Positions 31,943-39,746 of a stretch of 61,931 bases of DNA are shown here, piece by piece (position 1 is the first letter of the stretch; the number at the start of each line of letters is the position of its first letter). The DNA is from an uncultured Bacteroidota bacterium (GTDB lineage: Bacteria; Bacteroidota; Bacteroidia; Chitinophagales; Chitinophagaceae): NCBI GenBank assembly GCA_902826165.1, contig CADEDV010000012.1, positions 40,663 through 102,593 on the forward strand, given 5' to 3'. The notes below the pieces were generated by a model that searched no databases, was not told the origin of the DNA, and saw only the letters and a list, made by a program, of their open reading frames with translations. Both the position numbers and the translations under genes were made by a program.

Positions 31943-33742
31943 ATGAAACAATACGCAAGGATTTTTGAATACCTCAAGGCTTATAAAGGCAAAGTTGTAC
32001 TTTATTTCTTATTTACGCTGCTGAGCATCCTCTTTTCCATTATTTCGATAGGAATGCTGATGCCTTTTTTACAGCTAATTTTCACAGGTGAAGGAACCCT
32101 CAAATCAACTGATAACCCTGTTATCAAATGGATAAACGATTTTCTTGTTGACTCCATCAATTCCAGGGGCAAAATATCAACACTCGGCTTTATTTGCCTG
32201 CTGATGGTAAGTTTCATTATACTTAAAAATCTGTTCCTTTACCTCTCATACTATGTTCTCAATCCTTTAAAAAATACGATTGTCAATCAGCTGAGGCAGG
32301 ATCTTTATGACAAAGTTTTACGGCTGCCGATTGGCTTTTTCACTGAAAAAAGAAAAGGCGATCTGATGAGCCGGATGACCAATGATGTCAATGAGGTGGA
32401 AGCATCAGTGGTCGGAACACTTGAGGGATGGGTAAGAGACCCGATGACGATTATAGTCACACTTACAGTTTTATTCCTGGTAAGTGCACAACTTACTTTG
32501 TTCATTCTTATTCTAATTCCGGTATTAGGGCTTGTGATAGGGAGAGTAACCAAATCTCTTAAAAAGCACTCCCAGGAAGTAGCCAATAAATATGGCGAAA
32601 CACTATCTACTCTTGACGAGACATTAGGTGGACTTCGGGTAATAAAAGCATTTAATATTGAAAAGATATTAAGAGGCCGTTTCTTTAAAACCAATGAACA
32701 ACTGCTGGCTGCAAAAAATAGTATCGCATACAGACGGGATCTTGCCTCCCCTTTATCAGAAGTATTGGGTGTTATCCTGTTTACTTCCGTTCTGTATTAT
32801 GGCGGGCGGCTTGTACTGCAAAATCAATTACTTGAAGCATCTGCTTTTCTCGGCTTCCTTGGTATCTTTTATAACATCATCAACCCAGCAAAATCGCTAT
32901 CCACTTCTTTTAGCAATATGCGAAAGGGAGCCGCCGCCATCAACCGGATCGAAGAGATACTTAAGACCCATATCACAGTTGATGACAACCCTAATGGCCA
33001 ACAACTTCCTGAATTCAGGAATAAGATCGAATTCAGGAACGTACGCTTTGCGTATGATGATGCTGTGATTCTGGATAATATTAATCTGACTATAGAAAAA
33101 GGTAAGACCATCGCTCTTGTAGGATCTTCCGGTGCCGGTAAATCAACATTGGCTGATCTTGTCCCAAGATTCCATGATGTGACCAGTGGGGAGGTATTAA
33201 TAGATGGTATTAATATCAAAGAATATTCGTTACACTCCGTACGTAGCCTTATGAGTATTGTTACACAGGAACCCATTTTATTCAATGATACAATTGGTAA
33301 TAATATCAAATTAGGTAAAGAAAATTCTTCAGATGAAGAAGTTATGCAAGCTGCTAAAGTTGCTAATGCCCATAATTTCATCATCCAAAAAGAACAGGAT
33401 TACGAAACCAATATTGGTGACAGGGGTAGCAAATTAAGTGGGGGTGAACGTCAACGTTTAACCATTGCCCGTGCCCTGGTAAAAAACCCCCCGATATTAA
33501 TCCTGGACGAAGCCACTTCTTCCCTTGATACAGAAAGTGAACGGTTAGTGCAGGATGCCATCAATAATATGATGCAGAACCGGACCAGTATTGTTATTGC
33601 ACACCGGTTATCAACTATCCGCCATGCCGATGAAATTATCGTATTGCAAAAAGGGAAGATCGTTGAACGGGGAAACCATGAAGAACTGATTGCACAGAAC
33701 GGGTTTTACAGGAAACTGGTGGAAATGCAGGAAGTAAAGTGA
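31943..33742 (+). CDS. MsbA-like ABC exporter (fused permease and ATPase)
   Basis: A 599-residue half-transporter that dimerises in the inner membrane. Six helices in the first 320 residues (YKGKVVLYFLFTLLSILFSI at the start, with the coupling-helix motif EKRKGDLMSRMTNDV) are followed by an ATPase with Walker A VGSSGAGKSTLADL, Q-loop VTQEPILF, signature LSGGERQRLTIARALV, Walker B ILILDEATSSLD and H-loop AHRLS. The closest known role is lipid or lipid A export, but drug or peptide export is also possible. The gene looks more A/T-rich than its neighbours. It ends one base before the convergent cytochrome c stop. Confidence 0.9.
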   Translation: MKQYARIFEYLKAYKGKVVLYFLFTLLSILFSIISIGMLMPFLQLIFTGEGTLKSTDNPVIKWINDFLVDSINSRGKISTLGFICLLMVSFIILKNLFLYLSYYVLNPLKNTIVNQLRQDLYDKVLRLPIGFFTEKRKGDLMSRMTNDVNEVEASVVGTLEGWVRDPMTIIVTLTVLFLVSAQLTLFILILIPVLGLVIGRVTKSLKKHSQEVANKYGETLSTLDETLGGLRVIKAFNIEKILRGRFFKTNEQLLAAKNSIAYRRDLASPLSEVLGVILFTSVLYYGGRLVLQNQLLEASAFLGFLGIFYNIINPAKSLSTSFSNMRKGAAAINRIEEILKTHITVDDNPNGQQLPEFRNKIEFRNVRFAYDDAVILDNINLTIEKGKTIALVGSSGAGKSTLADLVPRFHDVTSGEVLIDGINIKEYSLHSVRSLMSIVTQEPILFNDTIGNNIKLGKENSSDEEVMQAAKVANAHNFIIQKEQDYETNIGDRGSKLSGGERQRLTIARALVKNPPILILDEATSSLDTESERLVQDAINNMMQNRTSIVIAHRLSTIRHADEIIVLQKGKIVERGNHEELIAQNGFYRKLVEMQEVK

Positions 33743-33743
33743 T

Positions 33744-34202
33744 TTAATACCCTCTTTGTTCTCCAGCCTGTGTTATGTAATCAGCTATGGCGTCCACTTC
33801 ATCTCTTGTTATATCCGGGAAGCCTGTCATCATTGATCCGTATTGCTTTTGTAGTTCTCTTGTATAAGGGTCTTTCTTCATGAACTCCGAAGGGTTTTTT
33901 ATCCATTCATACAGTTTGTTCCTGTCAGCCCATGAACCCCGGTCCTCGAAGCCGAACAGGCCTGGCCCTGTGCCATCTTTAAAAAGAGAATGACAAGAAG
34001 CGCAGCGACTCATAAATAAGGTCTTGCCTTTCACCGCCGTTTCGGATAATACGGCAGCGGTTGGACTAACTGTACCGCAGAATGCCTCTTCATTCTCAGG
34101 CAAGAATTCAGTTGAAGAAATATTCTTGAAGAACAATACACCTGCTGTTAGTGTTGCCAGAAGAAGATGAGCAGAAATAATATAATTGACCTGCCTGTTC
34201 AC
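33744..34202 (-). CDS. Class I c-type cytochrome, membrane-anchored or exported
   Basis: A 152-residue protein with an N-terminal hydrophobic segment (residues 8-26) and one heme-attachment motif CASCH near residue 67 in FMSRCASCHSLFKDGTGPGL. The axial methionine is probably in YGSMMTGFPDI, and the C-terminal helix is EVDAIADYITQAG. It transfers electrons in the periplasm. The start is GTG at 34202. It lies 30 bases after the response regulator stop, so it may be the last gene of the signalling cluster, although a TAATTTTA box in this gap could give it its own promoter. Confidence 0.88.
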   Translation of the reverse strand: MNRQVNYIISAHLLLATLTAGVLFFKNISSTEFLPENEEAFCGTVSPTAAVLSETAVKGKTLFMSRCASCHSLFKDGTGPGLFGFEDRGSWADRNKLYEWIKNPSEFMKKDPYTRELQKQYGSMMTGFPDITRDEVDAIADYITQAGEQRGY

Positions 34203-34232
34203 TCAGTAAAATTACAACAGTGTTTGTCAATC

Positions 34233-34880
34233 TCACAATTTGTACAACCCGATCTTTACTGCATACAGTGCCAGGGCCACTCTTGTCTTCACACCCAGTT
34301 TCTCAAATAAACTGTCCCGGTAGCTTTCGACGGTCCGGTGACTGCAGAACATTTTTTCACCGATCTCTTTATACGTTAGCTCCGTACAGGTGAACCGGAG
34401 AAAATCTTTTTCCCGGTCACTCAACGGAATACCGTTATTATTTTCAGTGCCCCCGCTGGCAATGCTGTGCAACACCCTGCTGGTGGCCCAGTCGGGGTAA
34501 TAAAAGCCTTTTTTCTGCAATGTATCCAGTGCTTTTTCCAGTTCAGTAGGGTGTACATTTTTCTGGAGATATGCTTTGGCCCCGCATTTGATCATCTTTA
34601 GCAAAGATTCATCGTCTGATTGCATCGTCAGTGCCATGATCAGTACATCCGGGTGAGTTTGCCTCAGCCAGGTGGCGGTTTCAAAGCCATCCATTTCGGG
34701 CATGGAGATATCCAGTAAAATAATGCGGGGTATATTTTGGGAGTGCTGAAACCGTTCCTGTAATGCTTTACCGTTCTCACATTCATACAGCACTTTATAA
34801 TCATTGAATTGTTCGATGATGGAAGTAATGGCCTTCGCAATAAGCAGGTGGTCATCAACAATGACAATTGTGGTGGGCAT
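34233..34880 (-). CDS. NarL/LuxR-type response regulator of a three-gene signalling unit
   Basis: A 215-residue cytoplasmic regulator. The receiver domain has D9-D10, phosphoacceptor D57 in IILLDISMPEMDG and lysine in AYLQKNVHP. The LuxR helix-turn-helix covers about 148-210 (LSDREKDFLRFTCTELTYKE, then IGEKMFCSHRTVESYRDSLF). Its partner is the histidine kinase whose stop lies six bases upstream. Downstream is the cytochrome c gene. No TACCAC/GTGGTA palindrome like that at 6834 is visible here. Confidence 0.93.
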   Translation of the reverse strand: MPTTIVIVDDHLLIAKAITSIIEQFNDYKVLYECENGKALQERFQHSQNIPRIILLDISMPEMDGFETATWLRQTHPDVLIMALTMQSDDESLLKMIKCGAKAYLQKNVHPTELEKALDTLQKKGFYYPDWATSRVLHSIASGGTENNNGIPLSDREKDFLRFTCTELTYKEIGEKMFCSHRTVESYRDSLFEKLGVKTRVALALYAVKIGLYKL

Positions 34881-34886
34881 AGGTTA

Positions 34887-35678
34887 TTAATCAGACGCCA
34901 GGTTCTTTTCAGGGATCGTTATTTGCAGCTGCGTTCCCTTACCGGGTTCACTTTGCAAATTAAACAATCCGCCGATCAGATGCACACGTCTTTTCATATT
35001 CGCCAAACCAATACCTCTTGACTGAACGTTAGTACTATCAAAACCCTTCCCGTTGTCAGCCGCTTTTAATAACAGACCATCCGTTGTTTGATATAACTGT
35101 ACCGTGATCAGGTCGCCTTCCGAATGCTTGAGGCTATTCTGCATAAATTCCTGGGCAATTCTTAACAGGAAACTTTTTACCGTGACGCTGATCTCCCTGG
35201 TAAAATCGGATTCGAAAACGGCTTTGCAAATGCCTGTATCATTCACCCGGCCACATTCAAAGAAAAGCAGGTCGGCCAGGCTGGTCTCATGCATTTTATT
35301 ATCGGCCAGTGTGCGGGACAGGTCTCTCAGTTCTTCCAATGAATCATTAATGACACTGCTGATCCGTTGCAGCTTATCTGCAATGGCAGGAAACTGGTTC
35401 TCATACTCGAGTTTTTGTGTATAGATCGTGGCAAGAGTGAGTTTTTGCGCCACACTATCATGGATCTCCCTGCCTATGAACTGCATGGTTTGCTCCTGCG
35501 CCTGCAATTGGGTGTGCAGGATATCCAGTTTGTGTTTTTCCTCAATCAGGGCTTTTTCTTTTTCATGCAGAATCTTTCGTTTCCGGTATTGAAAAATAAA
35601 GATGATGATCCCGGACACAAGGATCAGCAAAATGATATTTGCCAGTATGATGAATATGGTTATTTCGGCCTGCCCCAT
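34887..35678 (-). CDS. Sensor histidine kinase (HisKA_3 type)
   Basis: A 263-residue kinase with a single membrane helix (residues 8-29) and essentially no periplasmic domain, a coiled coil (about 35-65), a dimerisation domain with H73 in REIHDSVAQKL, and an HATPase domain with FMQNSLKHSEGDL, ADNGKGFD and RGIGLANMKRRV. It phosphorylates the adjacent NarL-type regulator. Because it has no extracellular sensor, the seven-helix protein encoded just upstream, overlapping by 19 bases, is the likely signal-receiving partner. Confidence 0.92.
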   Translation of the reverse strand: MGQAEITIFIILANIILLILVSGIIIFIFQYRKRKILHEKEKALIEEKHKLDILHTQLQAQEQTMQFIGREIHDSVAQKLTLATIYTQKLEYENQFPAIADKLQRISSVINDSLEELRDLSRTLADNKMHETSLADLLFFECGRVNDTGICKAVFESDFTREISVTVKSFLLRIAQEFMQNSLKHSEGDLITVQLYQTTDGLLLKAADNGKGFDSTNVQSRGIGLANMKRRVHLIGGLFNLQSEPGKGTQLQITIPEKNLASD

Positions 35679-36319
35679 ATGAATGCAATTGTGAAAAATA
35701 TATACATCAGATAATCTAAACCAAAACTGATATAAGCATATACATTAACCAACTGTTTATAATTACCAAGAAGAGTATTTCGTAATGCATAATATGGAAA
35801 AGTACCTAAGTAAAAAGATAGCAATCCCAAACTCACCCAAAACATCATACTCTGCTTATACTTTAGTATTTCATTGCTATTGATAAATTTTATAAAAAAG
35901 AGGATGATCAAAACAAGTAAAATGATATTCCCAACCGTGTAAGAAAAAGACATAAACCACGTTCTTGTTGCTACCAGGAAAAAACGTTCAGCCACCCAGC
36001 AGGCTAAATAGATGGCCAATCCTGCAATTGGCCATCTTGTTAATTTTTCTGTTTCAAAAAACTTATAAAACAACCAGAAGAAAAATAAAAACTGAATAGG
36101 AATTCCAAAATAATTATACAGTGTCAAATTAGCTTCCCTGTCATCATATACATTCATCAATAACTTACCAGTCAACTCAATCATCACAATCACACCAAGA
36201 TAGACCGGGAACCATTTCCAGTAAGATTTATTGATCTTTCGCCAATAAACAAATCCTGTTACACAAGCTAACAGCTCAAAGAAATTTAACCCCAATTGAA
36301 TTAATGAAACAGTATCCAT
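35660..36319 (-). CDS. Seven-helix membrane protein, unknown function
   Basis: I do not recognise this 219-residue family. Seven hydrophobic helices are visible (near residues 7-25, 37-57, 67-87, 95-114, 122-145, 155-177, 192-214) with short charged loops and no large soluble domain. Its last 19 bases overlap the start of the histidine kinase gene, implying translational coupling and stable stoichiometry. A sensory or scaffold role for the kinase is an inference. The gene is visibly richer in A and T than its neighbours, which may reflect membrane codons or transfer. Gene upstream: a lipoprotein, 38 bases away. Confidence 0.8.
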   Translation of the reverse strand: MDTVSLIQLGLNFFELLACVTGFVYWRKINKSYWKWFPVYLGVIVMIELTGKLLMNVYDDREANLTLYNYFGIPIQFLFFFWLFYKFFETEKLTRWPIAGLAIYLACWVAERFFLVATRTWFMSFSYTVGNIILLVLIILFFIKFINSNEILKYKQSMMFWVSLGLLSFYLGTFPYYALRNTLLGNYKQLVNVYAYISFGLDYLMYIFFTIAFIWGRPK

Positions 36320-36357
36320 TCAGTTATTCTTCATAATAAAAAACTCATAAACTCAAA

Positions 36358-37020
36358 TTAATTATCGGTGCTTGGGAACTCTCCAGTACCTGAAGGTGGT
36401 GGTGCAAGGTTCCCATGATTCAACACCCCGGCATCTCCATCACCACCGCTCAGTTTCATACCTTCCCTGCTGCTGGCTGATCTTTGCAAATAAGCTCCTA
36501 ATGGTGTTGGCTTACATTTATCAGCACCGGGATGAAAAGGATCAAAATCAATATTCCCCTTCTGGCCTTTATATGTAGCGGTTAAGAAAACGGTCTGGTG
36601 CATGGCATATTTCGGGTCAACCCCAAATTGGCTGATGAGTGATGAGTCGGGATACTTCGCAAAATAAACATGCATACCCAACCCGAGGCTGTCGATATTA
36701 CAACCCTGTTTACAAAGTGTATCTTCTATTTGCCAGATATATTGTTTGAGAGTTTCCAGGTCGAACCAGACGGCTTTGGCATCTTCAATATTGGTAATAC
36801 CACCGGCATCTGAAATATAGGCTTTGTCCTTATCCCCATAATACAGGTCAGCGATCTCTTTGGCGAGGTTCACATCCAGGTAGCCTTTCATCGGTTTCCC
36901 GCTGTAGTCTTTGGCATGTAATTGCTGGCAGGGGTCAGCTTCGGTTTTCTGCTGGTTACAGGCATAAAAACCCACAATAATAAAGAACAGGATGTTGGCA
37001 GCGATCATGGCTTTTTTCAT
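36358..37020 (-). CDS. Lipoprotein, unknown function
   Basis: A 220-residue protein with a lipoprotein signal peptide: MKKAMIAANILFFIIVGFYAC, where the lipobox ends at C21, followed by NQQKTEADPC. The mature part has several further cysteines (DTLCKQGCNIDSLGLGMHVYF; KCKPTPLG) and a low-complexity C-terminus rich in Gly, Ser and Pro (DGDAGVLNHGNLAPPPSGTG). No domain is recognised. It is the first gene of a possible five-gene unit with the seven-helix protein, kinase, regulator and cytochrome c, which suggests an envelope signal input or output, but this is only positional. Confidence 0.75.
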   Translation of the reverse strand: MKKAMIAANILFFIIVGFYACNQQKTEADPCQQLHAKDYSGKPMKGYLDVNLAKEIADLYYGDKDKAYISDAGGITNIEDAKAVWFDLETLKQYIWQIEDTLCKQGCNIDSLGLGMHVYFAKYPDSSLISQFGVDPKYAMHQTVFLTATYKGQKGNIDFDPFHPGADKCKPTPLGAYLQRSASSREGMKLSGGDGDAGVLNHGNLAPPPSGTGEFPSTDN

Positions 37021-37133
37021 ACATATATTGTTTTAGTGAAAGAAAAATGAGTCGCTACAAATCTATACGGAAAACCCGGTTTAATAAACGGGCAAACGAC
37101 TATTCCTGTACCGTTAAATAACGGAAATAAAAA

Positions 37134-37153
37134 AATCCTGCCGCAACAGGATT
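37134..37153 (-). terminator. Terminator of the acyl-CoA dehydrogenase gene
   Basis: AATCCTG (37134-37140) pairs with CAGGATT (37147-37153), six-base loop. On the minus strand seven T residues follow. Confidence 0.8.
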
Positions 37154-37178
37154 AGATAAAATTTCGCTTGAGGGATTA

Positions 37179-38321
37179 TTAACTGCGTAATACTTCCCGG
37201 GAGATAACAATCTTTTGTATCTCGCTGGTGCCTTCCCCAATGGTACAAAGTTTGGCATCCCGGTAGAATTTTTCAACCGGGAAATCTTTGGTATATCCAT
37301 AACCGCCAAATACCTGTACTGCATCATTGGCCACTTTCACAGCCACTTCGCTGGCATAATATTTTGCCATGGCTGCTTCTTTGGTCATCGATTGTTTTCT
37401 TTCTTTCAGGTCGCAAGCCTGTAAAGTGAGGAGCTCTGCCGCTGCAATTTCCGTAGCCATATCGGCCAGTTTAAAGGAGATGCCCTGGAAACTGGAAATC
37501 GGCTGATCGAACTGGTATCGTTCCTGTGAATATTTTAATGCGGCTTCATAAGCGCCTTTCGCTATACCGATAGAAAGTGAAGCAATTGATATTCTTCCAC
37601 CGTCCAGTACTTTCATCGCTTGTTTAAAACCATCTCCCACTTCGCCCAACCGGTTGGCATCCGGTATCCTGCATTGATCAAAGACCATTTCTGTTGTTTC
37701 GCTGGCCCGCATGCCAAGCTTGTTTTCTTTCTTACCGGCACTGAAGCCTTTTGTTCCCCGTTCAACCACAAAAGCCGTAGAGTTATTTTTGCTGCGGGGC
37801 TCTCCCGTTCTGCAGATCACTACCGCCACATCCCCGCTGTTACCATGGGTGATCCAGTTTTTTGTTCCATTGATGACCCAGTCATTCCCGTCTTTTACAG
37901 CGGTACATTTCATATTACCGGCATCGCTTCCGGTGTTGGCTTCTGTTAAGCCCCACGCCCCGATCCATTCAGCAGTAGCCAGTTTAGGCAAATATCTTTT
38001 CTTCTGTTCATCGTTGGCGAATGTCATGATATGCCCTGTACATAATGAATTATGTGCCGCCAGGCTAAGCCCTACAGAACCACAGACTTTGGCAATTTCC
38101 TCAATAACCGTTTTGTATTCAAAATAAGTAAGACCGGCTCCGCCATACTGCTCGGGTACTAATATTCCCATCAACCCCAGTTTGCCCATTTCCTTAAAAA
38201 TATGAACCGGAAAAAGTTGTTGCTCATCCCATTCCATGACATGGGGTTTTATATAACGTTGTGCAAAGTCACGGGCTGTATGGCCTACCTGTTGTGTGAG
38301 TTCAGAGGACTGAAAATTCAT
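37179..38321 (-). CDS. Acyl-CoA dehydrogenase
   Basis: An FAD flavoenzyme that introduces the alpha-beta double bond in fatty acyl- or branched acyl-CoA. The 380-residue protein has the N-terminal helical domain (VGHTARDFAQRYIKPHVMEW), the FAD-contact block WGLTEANTGSDAGNMKCTA and NGTKNWITHG, and the C-terminal GGYGYTKDFPVEKFYRDAK with IGEGTSEIQKIVI, which carries the catalytic glutamate. Short-chain or isovaleryl/butyryl type is likely, but the substrate is not certain. I choose the ATG at 38321 (MNFQSSEL) over one at 38363, which would run through the hairpin. Confidence 0.93.
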   Translation of the reverse strand: MNFQSSELTQQVGHTARDFAQRYIKPHVMEWDEQQLFPVHIFKEMGKLGLMGILVPEQYGGAGLTYFEYKTVIEEIAKVCGSVGLSLAAHNSLCTGHIMTFANDEQKKRYLPKLATAEWIGAWGLTEANTGSDAGNMKCTAVKDGNDWVINGTKNWITHGNSGDVAVVICRTGEPRSKNNSTAFVVERGTKGFSAGKKENKLGMRASETTEMVFDQCRIPDANRLGEVGDGFKQAMKVLDGGRISIASLSIGIAKGAYEAALKYSQERYQFDQPISSFQGISFKLADMATEIAAAELLTLQACDLKERKQSMTKEAAMAKYYASEVAVKVANDAVQVFGGYGYTKDFPVEKFYRDAKLCTIGEGTSEIQKIVISREVLRS

Positions 38322-38352
38322 AGTGTTACAATCGTTGCTGTTAATTACTAAT

Positions 38353-38387
38353 AACAGTGCCACACCAGGAAGCGGGGTGGCACTGTT
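38353..38387 (-). terminator. Hairpin between the PhnP-like and acyl-CoA dehydrogenase genes
   Basis: An 11-base perfect stem (38353-38363 with 38377-38387) and a 13-base loop. The T-run is weak on the minus strand, so it may be a leaky terminator or a processing structure. Confidence 0.55.
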
Positions 38388-38483
38388 TGTACCTTAAGAT
38401 CATGGCAAAACAATCGTTAAAGGCAGATGCAAGATAAGGGAAAAATATTTATACTAACGTATGTTAGTTGTAAAAATCTTCCT

Positions 38484-39260
38484 CTATCCTTCCCAGGCCA
38501 GGCCATCATATGCAAGCTGTACCCCCTTTGGTAATTCAGCTTCAATCTCGGCATGCAGCCCTAGCTGGTGAGAAATATGTGTAAAGTATGCCCCGGGAAT
38601 GCTGAGTTCCTGCACCAGCTCTATCGCCTCCCCAAGAGTGAAATGGGAAATATGTTTTTGCTTGCGGAGTGCATTCAATACAATCACCTCACTGCCCCTG
38701 GTCTTTTCCTTTTCTTCTTCTTCTATCCTGTTGGCATCAGTAATGTAAGTGAATTTTCCAAAACGAAAACCCAGCACCGGCATTTTTAGATGCCATACCT
38801 GGATGGGTGTAACAGGTATATCCCCCACCATAAAAGGGTCAAGGTTGATAGTATGCATATTCAATTCAGGAATACCGGGATATTTGGTATCGGTAAAAGC
38901 ATAATAAAAATCCCTTCTCACCGCTTCTTCTGTCAGCGAGTCGGCATAGATATCAATCGGCTTTTTAGAGAAAAAATTAAATGCCCGGATATCATCCAGT
39001 CCGGCGAGATGATCTTTATGCGGGTGAGTGAATAATACAGCATCCAGGTGTTTCACTTTTTCCCTAAGCATTTGCTGCCTGAAATCCGGGCCTGTATCAA
39101 CCACCAGTGATGTGGTGGCAGATTGTACCAGTATGCTTGAACGAAGACGATTATCTTTTTTATCGATGGATGTACAGACGGCACAATCGCAGCCGATCAT
39201 GGGAACTCCGCTGCTGGTACCTGTACCAAGAAAGGTAATTTTTAAAGGAGGACAAGTCAC
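38484..39260 (-). CDS. MBL-fold metallo-hydrolase, PhnP-like
   Basis: A 258-residue metallo-beta-lactamase-fold enzyme. FLGTGTSSGVPMIGCDCAVC at the N-terminus holds the extra zinc-binding cysteine pair of the PhnP group, and the catalytic motif is FTHPHKDHLAGLDD, with later ligands in ITDANRIE and YFTHISHQLGLH. PhnP itself is a phosphoribosyl cyclic phosphodiesterase, but in Bacteroidota the gene occurs without a phosphonate operon, so the substrate is open. The start is GTG at 39260, just before the conserved block. It lies 67 bases after the 94-residue gene on the same strand. Confidence 0.9.
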   Translation of the reverse strand: MTCPPLKITFLGTGTSSGVPMIGCDCAVCTSIDKKDNRLRSSILVQSATTSLVVDTGPDFRQQMLREKVKHLDAVLFTHPHKDHLAGLDDIRAFNFFSKKPIDIYADSLTEEAVRRDFYYAFTDTKYPGIPELNMHTINLDPFMVGDIPVTPIQVWHLKMPVLGFRFGKFTYITDANRIEEEEKEKTRGSEVIVLNALRKQKHISHFTLGEAIELVQELSIPGAYFTHISHQLGLHAEIEAELPKGVQLAYDGLAWEG

Positions 39261-39335
39261 AGCGTAAAGTTATTGGTTAATTGGCTAAACCTACATGACG
39301 CTTTGACGAACCAATAAGATAGAGTAATTAATTGC
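39261..39335. repeat. Degenerate octamer units, inverted
   Basis: AAGTTATT, GGTTAATT and GGCTAAAC (39266-39289) follow the same eight-base pattern as the arrays at 12170 and 31449. A partly inverted counterpart (ACCAATAA, then GTAATTAATTG) precedes the stop of the 94-residue gene. The phase is less regular than at the other sites. Confidence 0.4.
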
Positions 39336-39612
39336 TTCCGTTCTCTTCGATCTCCAGTTTGGAAATAATGTTGAGGTAGAGTTTTTTGGAATCATCGGTC
39401 AGCACATCTGTATTGATCTCCAGTTGCGGGATCAGGTCTAATAAGGTATTGATCCGTCCTTCGATCTGCAGAAATTTATTCAATACCACTACTTTCCGTG
39501 CCTCGAGGATACAATAACCGCTTTGGAAAGTGCCCCGTTCATAGCGCAATACATACCCGGATTGTTCAGGAATGGCTTCTAATTTATCAAGTGTTGTTTG
39601 TGTGTATTTCAT
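39328..39612 (-). CDS. Small helical protein beside porX, unknown function
   Basis: A 94-residue soluble protein without signal or membrane segment. It starts MKYTQTTLDKLEAIPEQSGYVLRYERGTFQSG, has a short beta section with YCILEARKVVVLNKFLQIEGR, and ends in an acidic helix (LYLNIISKLEIEENGSN). I do not recognise a named domain; it has the feel of a widely conserved Bacteroidota hypothetical protein because of its clean ORF and position between porX and the PhnP-like gene. It lies 131 bases after the porX stop, across a heptamer array. Confidence 0.7.
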   Translation of the reverse strand: MKYTQTTLDKLEAIPEQSGYVLRYERGTFQSGYCILEARKVVVLNKFLQIEGRINTLLDLIPQLEINTDVLTDDSKKLYLNIISKLEIEENGSN

Positions 39613-39746
39613 TTAGTAAAAGGAAAACAGATAATAGAAAATAGGGTATCAGGACACAAATTTACGCATATAGTAACTAGCGAAAAGTTGGTTTCAACTG
39701 GATTTTTCCACAACCCATTCACTATTTACTATTCGCCATCTACCTA
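39613..39746. repeat. Inverted pair of heptamer arrays between porX and the next gene
   Basis: Units CCATTCA, CTATTTA, CTATTCG and CCATCTA (39715-39742) lie in seven-base phase and run into the porX stop codon (39744-39746). Next to the start codon of the 94-residue gene the plus strand has ACAGATA, ATAGAAA and ATAGGGT (about 39628-39650), the inverted form of a similar pattern. The roughly 60 bases between show nothing else. Confidence 0.55.

Noticed and set aside
31878-31958. N-terminal extension of rbfA to 31958
   Set aside because: It overlaps the start of the MsbA-like gene, and the family N-terminus begins at the ATG at 31877.
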